Part shown: piece by piece, positions 45,567-55,589 of the stretch
Layout of the letters: each line of letters begins with the position of its first letter
Numbering within the stretch: position 1 is the stretch's first letter
NCBI GenBank assembly: GCA_963716235.1
Contig: CAVQTE010000014.1
Location: 1-64,000 of the forward strand
Source: Sva-07 sp963716235
GTDB taxonomy: Bacteria; Actinomycetota; Acidimicrobiia; Acidimicrobiales; Ilumatobacteraceae
Reading direction: 5' to 3'
Length of the DNA stretch: 64,000 bases
Notes under the pieces: generated by a model
What the model saw: the letters and a program-made list of their open reading frames with translations, nothing else
Databases searched by the model: none
Told to the model about the DNA's origin: nothing
Made by a program: the position numbers and the translations under genes

Positions 45567-46274
45567 TCAGACGATCAGCAGGCGCCCGCACTCGGGGCAA
45601 TCGGTGACGCCAGTCGCCGCCGCTTCGTCCTTGACCGTGTCGATCTCGGCGGCCGACAACTCGAGGTGGCATCCCTGGCACTGCCGGCCCACCAGCCGTG
45701 CGACCGCCACGCCGAGCGCAGCTCGCTTGCGGTCGTACGTGGCGAGCAGTGAGTCTCCGATCGATGCACGAACCTCGACGCGGGCCGCTGCGAGCCGCGC
45801 CAGCTCGTTGTCGATGTCGGCCACTTCGGCCGCGAGTGCGTCGTCGGCGAGGCGCAACGCCTCGGCGACCGCTTCCTGCTCGCGCAGATGCACCGCCAGC
45901 TGGTCGTCGAGCGCCGACTGCTGCTCCAGGGCCTCGAGTTCGGCGACGTCGAGTTCGTCTCGTTGAGCCTCGATCCCGGCGATCTCATGCATCAACGCCT
46001 CGGCTTCGCGCGGGGCGATGACGGTTCTGAGCTGCTGGTCGAGGCGCTGACGGTGCTTCAGCAACTCGCCACCGCGGGTCTCCGCGGCATCGATCGATTC
46101 GCCGAGTGCGGCGATCTGCGCCACGAAGGCCGCCCGTTCTCGCTCCCAGCGCGTCGCCCGCTTCGTCGCTTCGGTGAACTCGTCACGCAACGGAGACTTC
46201 GCCCGCCGGTGGGCGAGCTGATCGGCGGAGGTGTCGATCGACTGAAGGTCGAGGAGCTGCTCGGGGACGGTCAT
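45567..46274 (-). CDS. Coiled-coil protein with C-terminal zinc ribbon
   Basis: A 235-residue protein. Residues 15-175 form a long antiparallel coiled-coil hairpin rich in Ala, Glu and Arg, followed by a C4 zinc ribbon CQGCHLELSAAEI ... CPECGRLLIV. This is the family related to CT398 and mycobacterial Rv2229c-type proteins, with unclear, possibly transcription- or secretion-linked, function. ATG 46274 gives MTVPEQLLDLQSID. It begins 20 bases after the penicillin-binding protein stop. Confidence 0.8.
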   Translation of the reverse strand: MTVPEQLLDLQSIDTSADQLAHRRAKSPLRDEFTEATKRATRWERERAAFVAQIAALGESIDAAETRGGELLKHRQRLDQQLRTVIAPREAEALMHEIAGIEAQRDELDVAELEALEQQSALDDQLAVHLREQEAVAEALRLADDALAAEVADIDNELARLAAARVEVRASIGDSLLATYDRKRAALGVAVARLVGRQCQGCHLELSAAEIDTVKDEAAATGVTDCPECGRLLIV

Positions 46275-46293
46275 CGCCGCCCAGTGTGGCAGG

Positions 46294-48501
46294 TCAGCCG
46301 CACGGTCCGACATTGTCGGTGAGTGGCAACGACGGCAACGGAACGTTCGGATCGAGAACGTCAGGAGGAATCGTGGTGCCGACCTGGATCGCCTCGGTCA
46401 CGATCGTGGCCGGCGGCGCAGTCTCGACCGGTGCAGCATCGGGCGCGAGCGTCGTCGTCGGAGCGTTCGGATCGACAGGATCGACCGGGGCCAGGGCGAC
46501 GACACGGACACACTCGTTGCCGGGAAGGTACAGCCGTGCGTTCGGCCGCTCAGGAGGTGGAGGCCGCTCCCAGTCGAGCACCGGCACGGACGCGTGCGCC
46601 GGCTCCATGAATGCCTTCCAGATCTCCGCCGGGAACGTCCCGCCCTGCACCCGGGAGTAGCCACGAGCGCTGAAGGCAGGAATGCCGTTCATCGCCGTGT
46701 AGGCCTTCGGGTCGCCGACCCAGACCGCGGTGGACAGCTGCCTCGTGCCACCCACGAACCATGCATTGGTGTTGTCCTCCTGCGTGCCCGTCTTGCCGAA
46801 TGCCGGACGACGGTCGTCGAACGCCGCACGACGACCGGTACCGCCGCCGTAGATGGGTCCCTTCAGGATCTCCACGGTCGCGAGCGCAGCATCGCGGTCG
46901 ATCACCTGCGTGCCCGGGTCGAGGTGGGTGTAGACACGCTCGCCCGCCGCATTGTCGATGAACTCGACGTAGTAGGGATCGTGGTGGACGCCTTCGTTGG
47001 CGAGGGTCTGCACACCAGCGGCCATGTCGAGCGGCGACATCTCGTTGGCGCCTGTTGCGTAGCTGGCGAACGGCTCGATCGGCAGCCGGTCGGACTTGGG
47101 CTGATCCCTGTAGAGATACGTCGAGCGTGCCATCCGGTACGTCGTGTCGACGACGCGGTTGAGCCCGACGATCTGCGAGAGCCGGGCGAACGCGCAGTTG
47201 ATCGACTTCGTCGTGTGCGACTGGAGGGTCGCGATGCCGCCATTGACTGCGTCGGTGATCAGGAACGGTTCGTCCTCGTTGCCCGGGTTCGGCAGCACGC
47301 ATGGCTTGGTCCCGTCGAGGAGGTCGTTCGCCTGGGCACCGGCCTGAACGGCCGCTGCGAGGATGAACAATTTGATGCTCGATCCGGTCTGACGCGGCGA
47401 CAGCGCCATGTTGACCTCGCGTTCGGTGGGGACGAATCCGCGTCCGCCCACCATCACCCGGACAGCGCCCGATGTCGAATCGAGCGACACGATCGAGGCG
47501 TCGAACTCCTGCGGCGTCTCGGGAAGCACACTGCGTGCCTGCTCCGCGAGCGACTGGAGATTGGCGTCGATCGTGGTGTGGATGCGCAGGCCGCCACGAA
47601 ACAGCTGGTTGTACCGCTCCTGGTACGTGTCGCCGAGCACGTCGCTGCGATTGAGCAGATAGTCGCGCAGGGCCTCGGTGAAGTATGTCCGTTCGAACGC
47701 GCGGTCCGGCAGGGTCTTCACGCGTGACGGCAGTACGAAATCCTGCAGCGCGAGCGCCTCATCCGCGGTGACCCTGCCCTCGTCTTCGAGTCGGGCCACC
47801 ACCTGGAGCCAGCGGGCACGGCTGCGTTCAGGCTCGTTGATCGGATCGAATCCCGACGGCGAACGAACGAGGCCTGCCAGGAACGCCGACTCGGTGAAGG
47901 TGAGTTCCAGCGCCGTCTTGCCGAAGTAGGTCTCGGCGGCAGCAGCGATGCCATATGCGTTGTTGCCGAAGAAGACGGTGTTGAGATACCGCTCGAGAAT
48001 CTGCTCCTTCGGCAACGTCTTCTCGAGCATCCGGGCGTAGTGGATCTGGAGCACCTTGTAGCGGCCGTCACGTTCGAGGCCGGCGAGGAAGTCGTTCTTG
48101 ACGACCTGCATCGTGATCGTCGAGGCGCCCTGCTGCGGAGCCTCGGAGGCGAAGTTCGACAGCGTGGCGCGCACGAGACTGCGCACGTTGATGCCGTCGT
48201 GTCCGAAGAACTCCTTGTCCTCGACTGTCAAGAAGGCATCGATCACCTCGGGAGGGATGTCCGCATAGTCGATCGGCTGGGAGTTCTCGAGTTCGTAGAA
48301 CCCGATCTCCTGTCCACTGACGTCGTAGACGTAGGTGCGTTGGGCCAGCGCTTCGAAGGCCGGCAGCTCGATGGGGAGTTCCTCGTGGGCGTTCAGCGAC
48401 GACCAGACGCGCGGTGCCACACCGACCACAGTGGCCGTGATCAGCAACGCGCCTGCTGCGACGATCAGCAGCAGTCGTGGGATGAACCCGAGAAGACGCA
48501 C
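46294..48501 (-). CDS. Bifunctional penicillin-binding protein (GT51 + transpeptidase)
   Basis: A class A PBP of about 735 residues that polymerises and crosslinks peptidoglycan. An N-terminal membrane helix (LLLIVAAGALLITATVVGVA) precedes the glycosyltransferase domain (TVEDKEFFGHDGINVRSLVR, GASTITMQVVKNDF, RYLNTVFFGNNAYGI) and the transpeptidase with SSIK, SIN and KTG motifs (TGSSIKLF, TKSINCAF, FGKTGTQEDN). A Pro/Thr-rich tail of about 100 residues ends DNVGPCG. GTG 48501 is a conservative start; GTG 48594, overlapping the divergent gene, would add a basic cytoplasmic tail. Confidence 0.88.
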   Translation of the reverse strand: MRLLGFIPRLLLIVAAGALLITATVVGVAPRVWSSLNAHEELPIELPAFEALAQRTYVYDVSGQEIGFYELENSQPIDYADIPPEVIDAFLTVEDKEFFGHDGINVRSLVRATLSNFASEAPQQGASTITMQVVKNDFLAGLERDGRYKVLQIHYARMLEKTLPKEQILERYLNTVFFGNNAYGIAAAAETYFGKTALELTFTESAFLAGLVRSPSGFDPINEPERSRARWLQVVARLEDEGRVTADEALALQDFVLPSRVKTLPDRAFERTYFTEALRDYLLNRSDVLGDTYQERYNQLFRGGLRIHTTIDANLQSLAEQARSVLPETPQEFDASIVSLDSTSGAVRVMVGGRGFVPTEREVNMALSPRQTGSSIKLFILAAAVQAGAQANDLLDGTKPCVLPNPGNEDEPFLITDAVNGGIATLQSHTTKSINCAFARLSQIVGLNRVVDTTYRMARSTYLYRDQPKSDRLPIEPFASYATGANEMSPLDMAAGVQTLANEGVHHDPYYVEFIDNAAGERVYTHLDPGTQVIDRDAALATVEILKGPIYGGGTGRRAAFDDRRPAFGKTGTQEDNTNAWFVGGTRQLSTAVWVGDPKAYTAMNGIPAFSARGYSRVQGGTFPAEIWKAFMEPAHASVPVLDWERPPPPERPNARLYLPGNECVRVVALAPVDPVDPNAPTTTLAPDAAPVETAPPATIVTEAIQVGTTIPPDVLDPNVPLPSLPLTDNVGPCG

Positions 48502-48586
48502 AGTGAAACCGACGATACTGGGCCTGATTCGACGGTGGGCGGCAGGCCATGACGGTCGTCGTTGATCTCGTGTACCTTCGCCGCCG

Positions 48587-49009
48587 ATGTCCACGTCGCC
48601 GTTTCCCGTTCGACCGTTCCGTTTCGGGGTCCAACTCAGCGCCGCGACCGACGGACCGACGTGGACGTTCGACAACGACTACAAGCATCCGGCGATTCTG
48701 GCCAAGGAGCTGGCCACGATCGACGTCCTGTCCGAGGGTCGCCTGGAGATCGGGCTCGGCGCCGGGTGGATGATCCACGACGGGCTTCCGAAGCCGGTGC
48801 AGTCGCCCTGCCCGCCGATCCTCATCGGCGGTGGCGGCACGCGAGTGTTGGGGATCGCTGCCCGAAAGGCCGACATCGTCGAGGAGGCGGCCGACCCCGT
48901 CGAGCACTTCGAGATGAGCATCCGCACCTTCTTCAACAGCGTCACCGACGATCGGGCCGGCACGATCGACTCGTTCGCTCCGGTCGTCGCCGAACTCGCG
49001 GGGATCTAG
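48587..49009 (+). pseudogene. Luciferase-like (LLM, F420-type) oxidoreductase with in-frame internal deletions
   Basis: The frame is open for 140 codons but carries only separated blocks of an about 300-residue family: FRFGVQLSAATDGPTW (residues 11-26) joined directly to FDNDYKHPAILAKELATIDV (28-47) and GRLEIGLGAGWM, which is joined directly to HDGLPKPVQSPCPPILIGGG (64-83) and AARKADIV, then to a C-terminal stretch. The missing parts are the regions normally between these blocks. Sequence is otherwise well preserved. Probably a relic, possibly a shortened expressed protein. Divergent from the penicillin-binding protein gene. Confidence 0.65.
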
Positions 49010-49022
49010 GCGGGCGACGTTC

Positions 49023-50060
49023 GTGCAACGACGACCCGACGTGGTGCTCTGGGGAGCCGGCATGGTTGCGACCGTCCATGCGGCTGCGTGCCAATCCCTC
49101 GACTGGCCGATCCGTGCGGTGGCCTCCCGTGACGCCGAGCGAGCGTCGGACCTGGCGCGCACCGTGGGTGCTCGGCCGTGTTCGTTCGACGACGTCATCG
49201 CCCAGCGCCGAGGCGACATCGCCATCGTCGCCACTCCCCCGGCGTCCCACGTCGACGACGCGATTCGACTGCTCGACGCCGGTTACCAGGTCGTCGTCGA
49301 GGCGCCGATCGCCTGCTCACTCGCCGACGCCGACCGCTTGATCGATGCCGAGCGTCGCGTCGGCCGCCCGGTGCTCTACTCCGAGCACCTGGTGGCGTCA
49401 CCGGTGGTGGATGGGTTGCTGGCCGACGTCGCCGGCATCGGGGCACTCACACATCTGTCGGCCCGCGCGATCCAGGCGCCTCCGACGTGGCGGACCGCGA
49501 CGGGCCCGGATTGGGGTGGCGGGGCACTGTTCGACCTCGGGGTCCATCCCGTCGGTGTGGCGCTGCGCACCGCCATCGAAGCGGGCGCAGGCGCGCCCGA
49601 ACAGCTGAGCGCCCTGATCACCGATGCATCGACCGACCGGGAGCACGCGACGGTTCGGCTGCACTTCGCTGCCGGGCTCGTCGCCACCATCGTCGTGGGA
49701 TGGCAGCCGGGCGCAACACCTGACTGGGATGTACAGGCATCGAGCGCCAGTGGCGTCCTGCGCGCCGAGTTGTATCCGCAGCCATCCCTCGAACGCAACG
49801 GCGAACCCGTCAGTGTCGGCGGCCGTCGCCTGGGGCCCTCACTCGTCGACGACTACGGCTACGCCCCACAGCTCAAGCGATTCTGGACCAACATCCGAAC
49901 CGGACGCCCCGTTCCGGCGACGTCGGAACTCGGCCGTCAGGTCCTCGACGTGATCTCCGCAGCCCACTGGTCAGCGGGCCGCAACGCGATCGAGGTCCCG
50001 CTTCCCTTCCCGGGCCCCCGCAGCCAGACCCCCCGCCAACTCCTCCAGACCACACCCTGA
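49023..50060 (+). CDS. Gfo/Idh/MocA family oxidoreductase
   Basis: A 345-residue NAD(P)-dependent dehydrogenase. The Rossmann N-terminus is VVLWGAGMVATVHAAACQSL, with DIAIVATPPASHVDDAI and the catalytic-region motif VVVEAPIACSLADADRLI (usual EKP replaced by EAP). The C-terminal domain has WGGGALFDLGVHPVGVAL, the GG...D.G.H motif. GTG 49023 is the chosen start, 13 bases after the relic. Substrate unknown; the lysine-to-alanine change in EKP would be expected to alter catalysis. Confidence 0.8.
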   Translation: MQRRPDVVLWGAGMVATVHAAACQSLDWPIRAVASRDAERASDLARTVGARPCSFDDVIAQRRGDIAIVATPPASHVDDAIRLLDAGYQVVVEAPIACSLADADRLIDAERRVGRPVLYSEHLVASPVVDGLLADVAGIGALTHLSARAIQAPPTWRTATGPDWGGGALFDLGVHPVGVALRTAIEAGAGAPEQLSALITDASTDREHATVRLHFAAGLVATIVVGWQPGATPDWDVQASSASGVLRAELYPQPSLERNGEPVSVGGRRLGPSLVDDYGYAPQLKRFWTNIRTGRPVPATSELGRQVLDVISAAHWSAGRNAIEVPLPFPGPRSQTPRQLLQTTP

Positions 50061-50072
50061 CGCCGCGACGTC

Positions 50073-50107
50073 GACGTACACGATGTGTCCGACACATCGT
50101 GTACGTC
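50073..50107. terminator. 35-base perfect palindrome, bidirectional terminator
   Basis: GACGTACACGATGTGTC at 50073-50089 is the exact inverted repeat of 50091-50107 around a single C. It follows the oxidoreductase stop by 12 bases and overlaps the TGA stop (50106-50108) of the convergent glgC gene. Same design as the palindrome at 44444. Confidence 0.75.
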
Positions 50108-51335
50108 AGCGCTGGGAGAGGTTGCGGCCTTTTTCGATGACGACGACGCCTTCGTCGCTGACCGTGAACCGTTCGCGATCAGCGTCGAGTTCGAGACCGA
50201 TCCGCGTCCACTCGGGAATCACCACGTTCTTGTCCACGATGCAGCGATGCAGGCGCACTCCTGGGCCGATGTGCACGTCGGGGAAGATGATCGAGTCGGT
50301 CACGTGCGCGTCGTGATCGATGTACGTGCCAGGGCCGACGATCGAACGCTCGACGTGCGAACCGGAGATGATCGACCCCTGACACAGCAGGCTGCCATCG
50401 ACGAACGACGGCTCTCCGCCGCGGCCGCGCGACACCTTCGCGGGTGGGAGGGCCCGACGCGAGGTGTAGACCGGCCACTTCTCGTTGTAGAGGTTGAAGA
50501 TCGGCACCGGAGCGATGAGGTCCATGTTGGCGTGGAAGAACGAGTCGATCGTGCCGACGTCACGCCAGTAGCCCTTCTCCCGATCGTCCTGTCCGGGGAC
50601 GATGTTCTTCGAGAAGTCGTAGGCCCGGGCCACACCAGCTTCGGTCAGCGCCGGGATCACGTGGCTGCCCAGATCGGTGTAGGAGTTCTCGCTCGGCGTG
50701 ACGACGTCGATGAGGGTCTGGGTGTCGAACACGTAGTTGCCCATGCTCGCCAGGCACATCTGGTCGTTGCCGGGCATCGTGGGCGGCGATGCCACCTTCT
50801 CGTGAAACGCGATGATCCGGCCGTCATCGTCGACTTCGATCACGCCGAACTCGGTGGCCTCGTGCCTGGGAACCGGGATGGCCGCAACGGTCACTCCGGC
50901 GCCGGACTCCATGTGCTCCTCGACCATCTGGCGGGGGTCCATCCGATAGATGTGGTCGGCGCCGAACACGCAGACGATGTCGGGTGACTCGTCGGAGATC
51001 AGGTTGAGGTTCTGATAGATCGCGTCGGCCGATCCCTGGAACCAGTACGGGCCGCGCCGCATCTGCGCCGGCACGGGAGTCACGTAGTTGTCGAGCATCG
51101 CCGAGAACCGCCACGTCTGCGAGATGTGTCGGTCGAGGCTGTGACTCTTGTACTGCGTGAGCACGACGATCTTGAGGTATCCGGCGTTCGCGAAGTTCGA
51201 CAGGGCGAAGTCGATCAGGCGATACGTGCCGGCGAAGGGAACGGCCGGCTTCGCCCTGTCGTTCGTGAGCGGTTGGAGCCGCTTGCCCTCGCCTCCGGCG
51301 AGCACGATCACGAGCACGGACGGTTCAGGATTCAT
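50106..51335 (-). CDS. glgC: Glucose-1-phosphate adenylyltransferase
   Basis: A 409-residue ADP-glucose pyrophosphorylase, the committed step of glycogen synthesis. VIVLAGGEGKRLQPLTNDRA is the nucleotide-binding loop, RLIDFALSNFANAG and GPYWFQGSADAIYQN follow, FGADHIYRMD carries the metal aspartate, and GYWRDVGTIDSFFHAN precedes the left-handed beta-helix domain (GSIISGSHVERSIVGPGTYI). It lies 21 bases downstream of the glgA stop on the same strand. Confidence 0.93.
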   Translation of the reverse strand: MNPEPSVLVIVLAGGEGKRLQPLTNDRAKPAVPFAGTYRLIDFALSNFANAGYLKIVVLTQYKSHSLDRHISQTWRFSAMLDNYVTPVPAQMRRGPYWFQGSADAIYQNLNLISDESPDIVCVFGADHIYRMDPRQMVEEHMESGAGVTVAAIPVPRHEATEFGVIEVDDDGRIIAFHEKVASPPTMPGNDQMCLASMGNYVFDTQTLIDVVTPSENSYTDLGSHVIPALTEAGVARAYDFSKNIVPGQDDREKGYWRDVGTIDSFFHANMDLIAPVPIFNLYNEKWPVYTSRRALPPAKVSRGRGGEPSFVDGSLLCQGSIISGSHVERSIVGPGTYIDHDAHVTDSIIFPDVHIGPGVRLHRCIVDKNVVIPEWTRIGLELDADRERFTVSDEGVVVIEKGRNLSQR

Positions 51336-51356
51336 CGGACTCCAACGTACACACCG

Positions 51357-52739
51357 TCATCGGGATCGTCCTGCCAGTTCGGCGTAGAGCGCGGAATATT
51401 CACCTGCGGGCAACCTCCACGACCAGTCGAGGCTCATGACCCGACGCTGCAGCACCTGGTGCCGGCGGCCGTCGCGAAGACGGCGAGCCGCTCGGAACAT
51501 CGCTGCCAACAGATCCTCCGACGCGGCACGACCGGCGACGAATCCCGTCCCTTTGCGGTCGAGGTCGGCGTCGAGCACGGTGTCGACCAGGCCGCCGACC
51601 GCGGTGACGATCGGGATCGCACCGTATCGCATCGCCTGCATCTGCGTGAGCCCGCACGGCTCGAATCGACTCGGCATGAGGTATGCGTCGGCGCCGGCGA
51701 ACATGAGGTGCGACAGCGTTTCGTCGTATCCCTCGACGAACGCGAACGAGTTCGGATACTCGCCGGCGAGATGGTGGAGGTGGGCGGCCAACCCCGCATC
51801 GCCCGAGCCGAGAATTGCCAGGCGCATCGGGATCTGTTCGAGCAGCGTCACGAGCGGCACCAACAGATCGATGCCCTTCTGGTGGGTGAGTCTGGTGACG
51901 ACGGTGGCGAGGGGAACCCCGTCGACGGCGAAACCGAGCCGGTCGTGCAACGCCCGACGATTTGCGTCACGACGGGTGAGAGTGGCCGGATCGAACACGG
52001 CGTCGATGAGCGTGTCGGTCGCCGGGTTCCACACGTCGGTGTCGATGCCGTTCAGGATGCCCACGACGTCATGGCCGCGCATTCGCAGCTGCTCGTCGAG
52101 CCCGAAACCGCCTTCACGAGTCACGATCTCGGTCGCGTAGTGCGGCGACACGGCGACGATCCGGTCGGCGAGCGCCAACGCGCCCGAGAGCGGATTCGTG
52201 TCACCCCACCACTCGAAGTGCGCCGATCGCGGGCCGATCACGTTGAGCCACCACCCGTCGGTGACACCTTGGTAGGCCAGGTTGTGGAGCGAGAGCACCG
52301 TGGGCGGCGGGTCGTCGAGCGCGGCAAGGACCGCCCCGGTGTGCCAGTCGTTGAGATGGAGGACATCGGGTCGATCGAGTTCGACGTACGCAGCGACCGC
52401 TCGCGCGAAACGGAAGAACCGCTCACTGTTGTCGGCCCAACCCTCGCCGCTCGGCTGCAGGTAGGGATGCGGACGAGCCATACCCGGCACCGCAACCAGA
52501 TGCAGGCGGCCGACGACGGGATGCAGCCCGATCCGGACACGGGCCGGCCCGACCCACGAGGGTACGTCGAGGTCGATGACCTGCTCGTCGGCAAGTTCGA
52601 CACCGCCGTAGTCGGGCATGACGAGCTCGACATCGATTCCCTGGCGACGCAGTTCGGCCCCGAGCCCGGCCGCTGCCGACGCGAGTCCGCCGACAGCCGC
52701 CACTGGTGCGAGCTCGGCGGTGGCGAAGACGACCCTCAT
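51357..52739 (-). CDS. glgA: Glycogen synthase (ADP-glucose, GT5)
   Basis: A 460-residue GT-B fold synthase extending alpha-1,4-glucan from ADP-glucose. C-terminal signature SRFEPCGLTQMQAMRYG with the conserved glutamate is intact, as are HLNDWHTGAVLA and VSPHYATEIV. The N-terminal KxGGL loop, whose lysine (Lys15 of E. coli GlgA) contacts ADP-glucose, reads AVGGLASA, so the lysine is replaced by alanine. It runs divergently from ppc and upstream of glgC. Confidence 0.85.
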   Translation of the reverse strand: MRVVFATAELAPVAAVGGLASAAAGLGAELRRQGIDVELVMPDYGGVELADEQVIDLDVPSWVGPARVRIGLHPVVGRLHLVAVPGMARPHPYLQPSGEGWADNSERFFRFARAVAAYVELDRPDVLHLNDWHTGAVLAALDDPPPTVLSLHNLAYQGVTDGWWLNVIGPRSAHFEWWGDTNPLSGALALADRIVAVSPHYATEIVTREGGFGLDEQLRMRGHDVVGILNGIDTDVWNPATDTLIDAVFDPATLTRRDANRRALHDRLGFAVDGVPLATVVTRLTHQKGIDLLVPLVTLLEQIPMRLAILGSGDAGLAAHLHHLAGEYPNSFAFVEGYDETLSHLMFAGADAYLMPSRFEPCGLTQMQAMRYGAIPIVTAVGGLVDTVLDADLDRKGTGFVAGRAASEDLLAAMFRAARRLRDGRRHQVLQRRVMSLDWSWRLPAGEYSALYAELAGRSR

Positions 52740-52777
52740 GGGTTCCAGTCTGCCCGCTCGCGCGCTTGACTGAACGG

Positions 52778-55549
52778 ATGTCAGATCTCGCTGTGTCTCC
52801 CGAGCACTCCGATGACGCCGTGAGCGCCGACATCCGTCTTCTCGGGCGTCTGCTCGGCGATGCGATCCGAGCGACGCAAGGAGACGACACGTTCGAACTC
52901 GTCGAACACGTCCGCCGGCTGGCGGTCGACGGTCGTCGCAACGGGATCAGTTCGGTCGATGCGATCCGAACGGCCCTCGGTCAACGTGCACTCGCCGAGC
53001 AGATCCTGGTGTTGCGGGCACTCGACTGGCTGTCGCTGTTGGCGAACACAGCTGAGGACGTCCACGTCGAACGGCGCCGACGACGCGATCGGGAGGTCGT
53101 CGGACCACCGCGTCCCGGGAGTATGCGTTCGTCGATCGATCGCGCCCTCGCCGCGGGGGTCTCGCCCGAACACCTCCTGGCTGTGGGAACCCAGATCCAA
53201 GTGACACCCGTCATCACGGCTCACCCCACCGAAGTTCGTCGCAAGACCATCCTCGAAGTGCTCGAGGAGGTCGCCGAGCTGCTCGACGTGCGCAGCCGAC
53301 TCACCGGTCCCGCCATCGACGAGATCGAACGGCAACTCTCGGTGTGCGTGCTGCTGCTCTGGCAGACCGCACTGCTCCGGCTCTCCAAGCTGCGCGTCCG
53401 TGACGAGATCAACGAGGCGATCCGCTACTACGGAACGAGTCTGTTCGACGTGATCCCGGCGCTCACGAAGGACTTCGAGAACGAACTCGCGACCGCAGCC
53501 CACGTCGACGGCCGCGTGGATGCCACCCACACCATCACCATGGGGTCGTGGATCGGCGGAGACCGCGACGGCAATCCCTTCGTGACGGCCGAGGTGTTGC
53601 GTTACGCGATCCACCGTCAGACCGAAACCGCCCTCGAGCACCACCTCCGTGCCGTGCACCACCTGTCGCACGGACTCTCGATGACCGACCGACTGGTGAC
53701 CCCGACGCCGGAGTTGCTGGCCCTCGCTGCGGCCTCAGGAGACGACTCGCCCTTCCGCGCCGACGAGCCCTACCGGCGTGCGCTGCGCGGCATGCATGCC
53801 AGGCTGTATGCGTACGCTCGCGCCGTCATCGATCCCGCCGATCAACCACCGGGGCCGCCTCCGACGGAGCCGTGCCCGGCATACGACGACATCGGCGACC
53901 TGGTCGGTGACCTCGACACGGTCATCTCGTCGTTGCACACCCACGGTGCCGGAGCGATCGCCGAACAGATCGTCGAACCGGTTCGACGCAGCGTCGCAGT
54001 TTTCGGTGCCCACCTCTGCGGGCTCGACATGCGTCAGAACTCGGCCGTCCACGAGAGGGTCATCGCCGACCTGTTCGCTGCCGCCGCCGTCTGTGACGAC
54101 TACCTCGGCCTGGACGAGGCCGCCCGCGTCCAGCTCCTCGAAGCCGAGTTGCGCACGCCCGGCTACTTCGTCACCCGTGCGCCACCTATGGTGAGATCAC
54201 CCGGCGCGAGATGGCGATCCTCGACGAAGCTGCCGCGGCAGTCGACCGCATCGGTCGCGCGATCCTGCCCCACTACGTCATCTCGATGGCCCACGACGTG
54301 AGCGACGTTCTCGAAGTCGCCGTCCTGCTGAAGGAGGTCGGGCTCGTCACTGCTGATCGCTCGCTCACGACGGCCCTCGACATCGTGCCCTTGTTCGAGA
54401 CGATCGCGGATCTCGACCGATCACCGGACGTGCTCGGCCGTCTGCTGACCAATGCGGTGTACGCCGACCTCGTGCGGTCACGCGGCAGGCGCCAGGAGGT
54501 GATGATCGGCTACTCCGACTCGAACAAGGACGGCGGGTACCTGTGCTCGCAGTGGAGGCTGTCCGCAGCCCAGTCGGCTCTGACCGCCGTCGCCGAAGAG
54601 GCCGGGGTCCGACTGCGTTTCTTCCACGGCCGTGGGGGCACAGTTGGTCGGGGCGGCGGCCCCGCGTACCAGGCGATCCTGGCTCTCCCGCCCGGTTCGG
54701 TCGACCGCTCCATCCGGCTCACAGAGCAGGGAGAGATGGTCGCCGCGAAGTACTCCAACCCGGCGATGGCGCGTCGGAACCTCGAGACACTCGTGGCGGC
54801 GACGCTGGAAGCGTCACTGCTGCACACCACGGCACACATGGCGCCGATCGAACCGTCGTTCATCGCGGCGATGGACGAACTCGCTGACCTCGCGTTTGAC
54901 GCCTACCGACGACTCGTCTACGGCGACGACCGTTTCGTGACGTTCTTCCGTTCGATCACGCCGACCGACGAGATCGCCAGGCTGAACGTCGGCAGTCGAC
55001 CCGCCTCGCGCACCGCTTCGGCTGCGATCGAGGACCTACGGGCGATCCCGTGGGTGTTCGGATGGACACAGTGCCGACTGATGATTCCGGCATGGTTCGG
55101 TGTCGGCACGGCGGTCGAATCGTATGTAGGCCAGACGGAGCGCCTCGATCAGTTGGCGGCGATGTACCGCGAGTGGCCGTTCTTCCGTTCGGTGATCGAC
55201 AACATGGGCATGGTGTTGGCGAAGACCGACATCGACATCGCCCGCCGGTACGCCGATGTCCTGGTGGAAGACGACGACATGCGCTCGGACATCTTCGATG
55301 CGATCACCGACGAGCACCGGCGCACGGTCGAGTGGCACGGCCGCATCACCGGATCGCCGACGTTGCTCGTCGGACAATGCACTGCTGGCACGCAGTCTGC
55401 ACAACCGCTACCCATACCTGGATCCTCTCCACGTGATGCAGGTGGACCTGCTGCGCAGGTTCCGTGACGGAGACGACGACGAGATCGTCGAACGTGGCAT
55501 CCTGCTGTCGATCAACGCCATTGCGACCGGGCTTCGGAACTCGGGCTGA
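52778..55549 (+). CDS. ppc: Phosphoenolpyruvate carboxylase, frame-shifted
   Basis: An about 923-residue carboxylase making oxaloacetate from PEP and bicarbonate. Catalytic TAHPTEVRRKT, GSWIGGDRDGNPFV, GYSDSNKDGGYL, the glycine loop FHGRGGTVGRGGGP and RAIPWVFGWTQ are all conserved, and the C-terminus is RNSG, close to the invariant QNTG. The frame changes near 54183 (one base apparently missing in GCGGCC) and near 55372. ATG 52778 is used. It is divergent from glgA with about 38 bases between starts. Confidence 0.9.
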
Positions 55550-55589
55550 CGACTCGGAGCAGCCGGTCCGGTCGTCGTAGGCTCACCCG

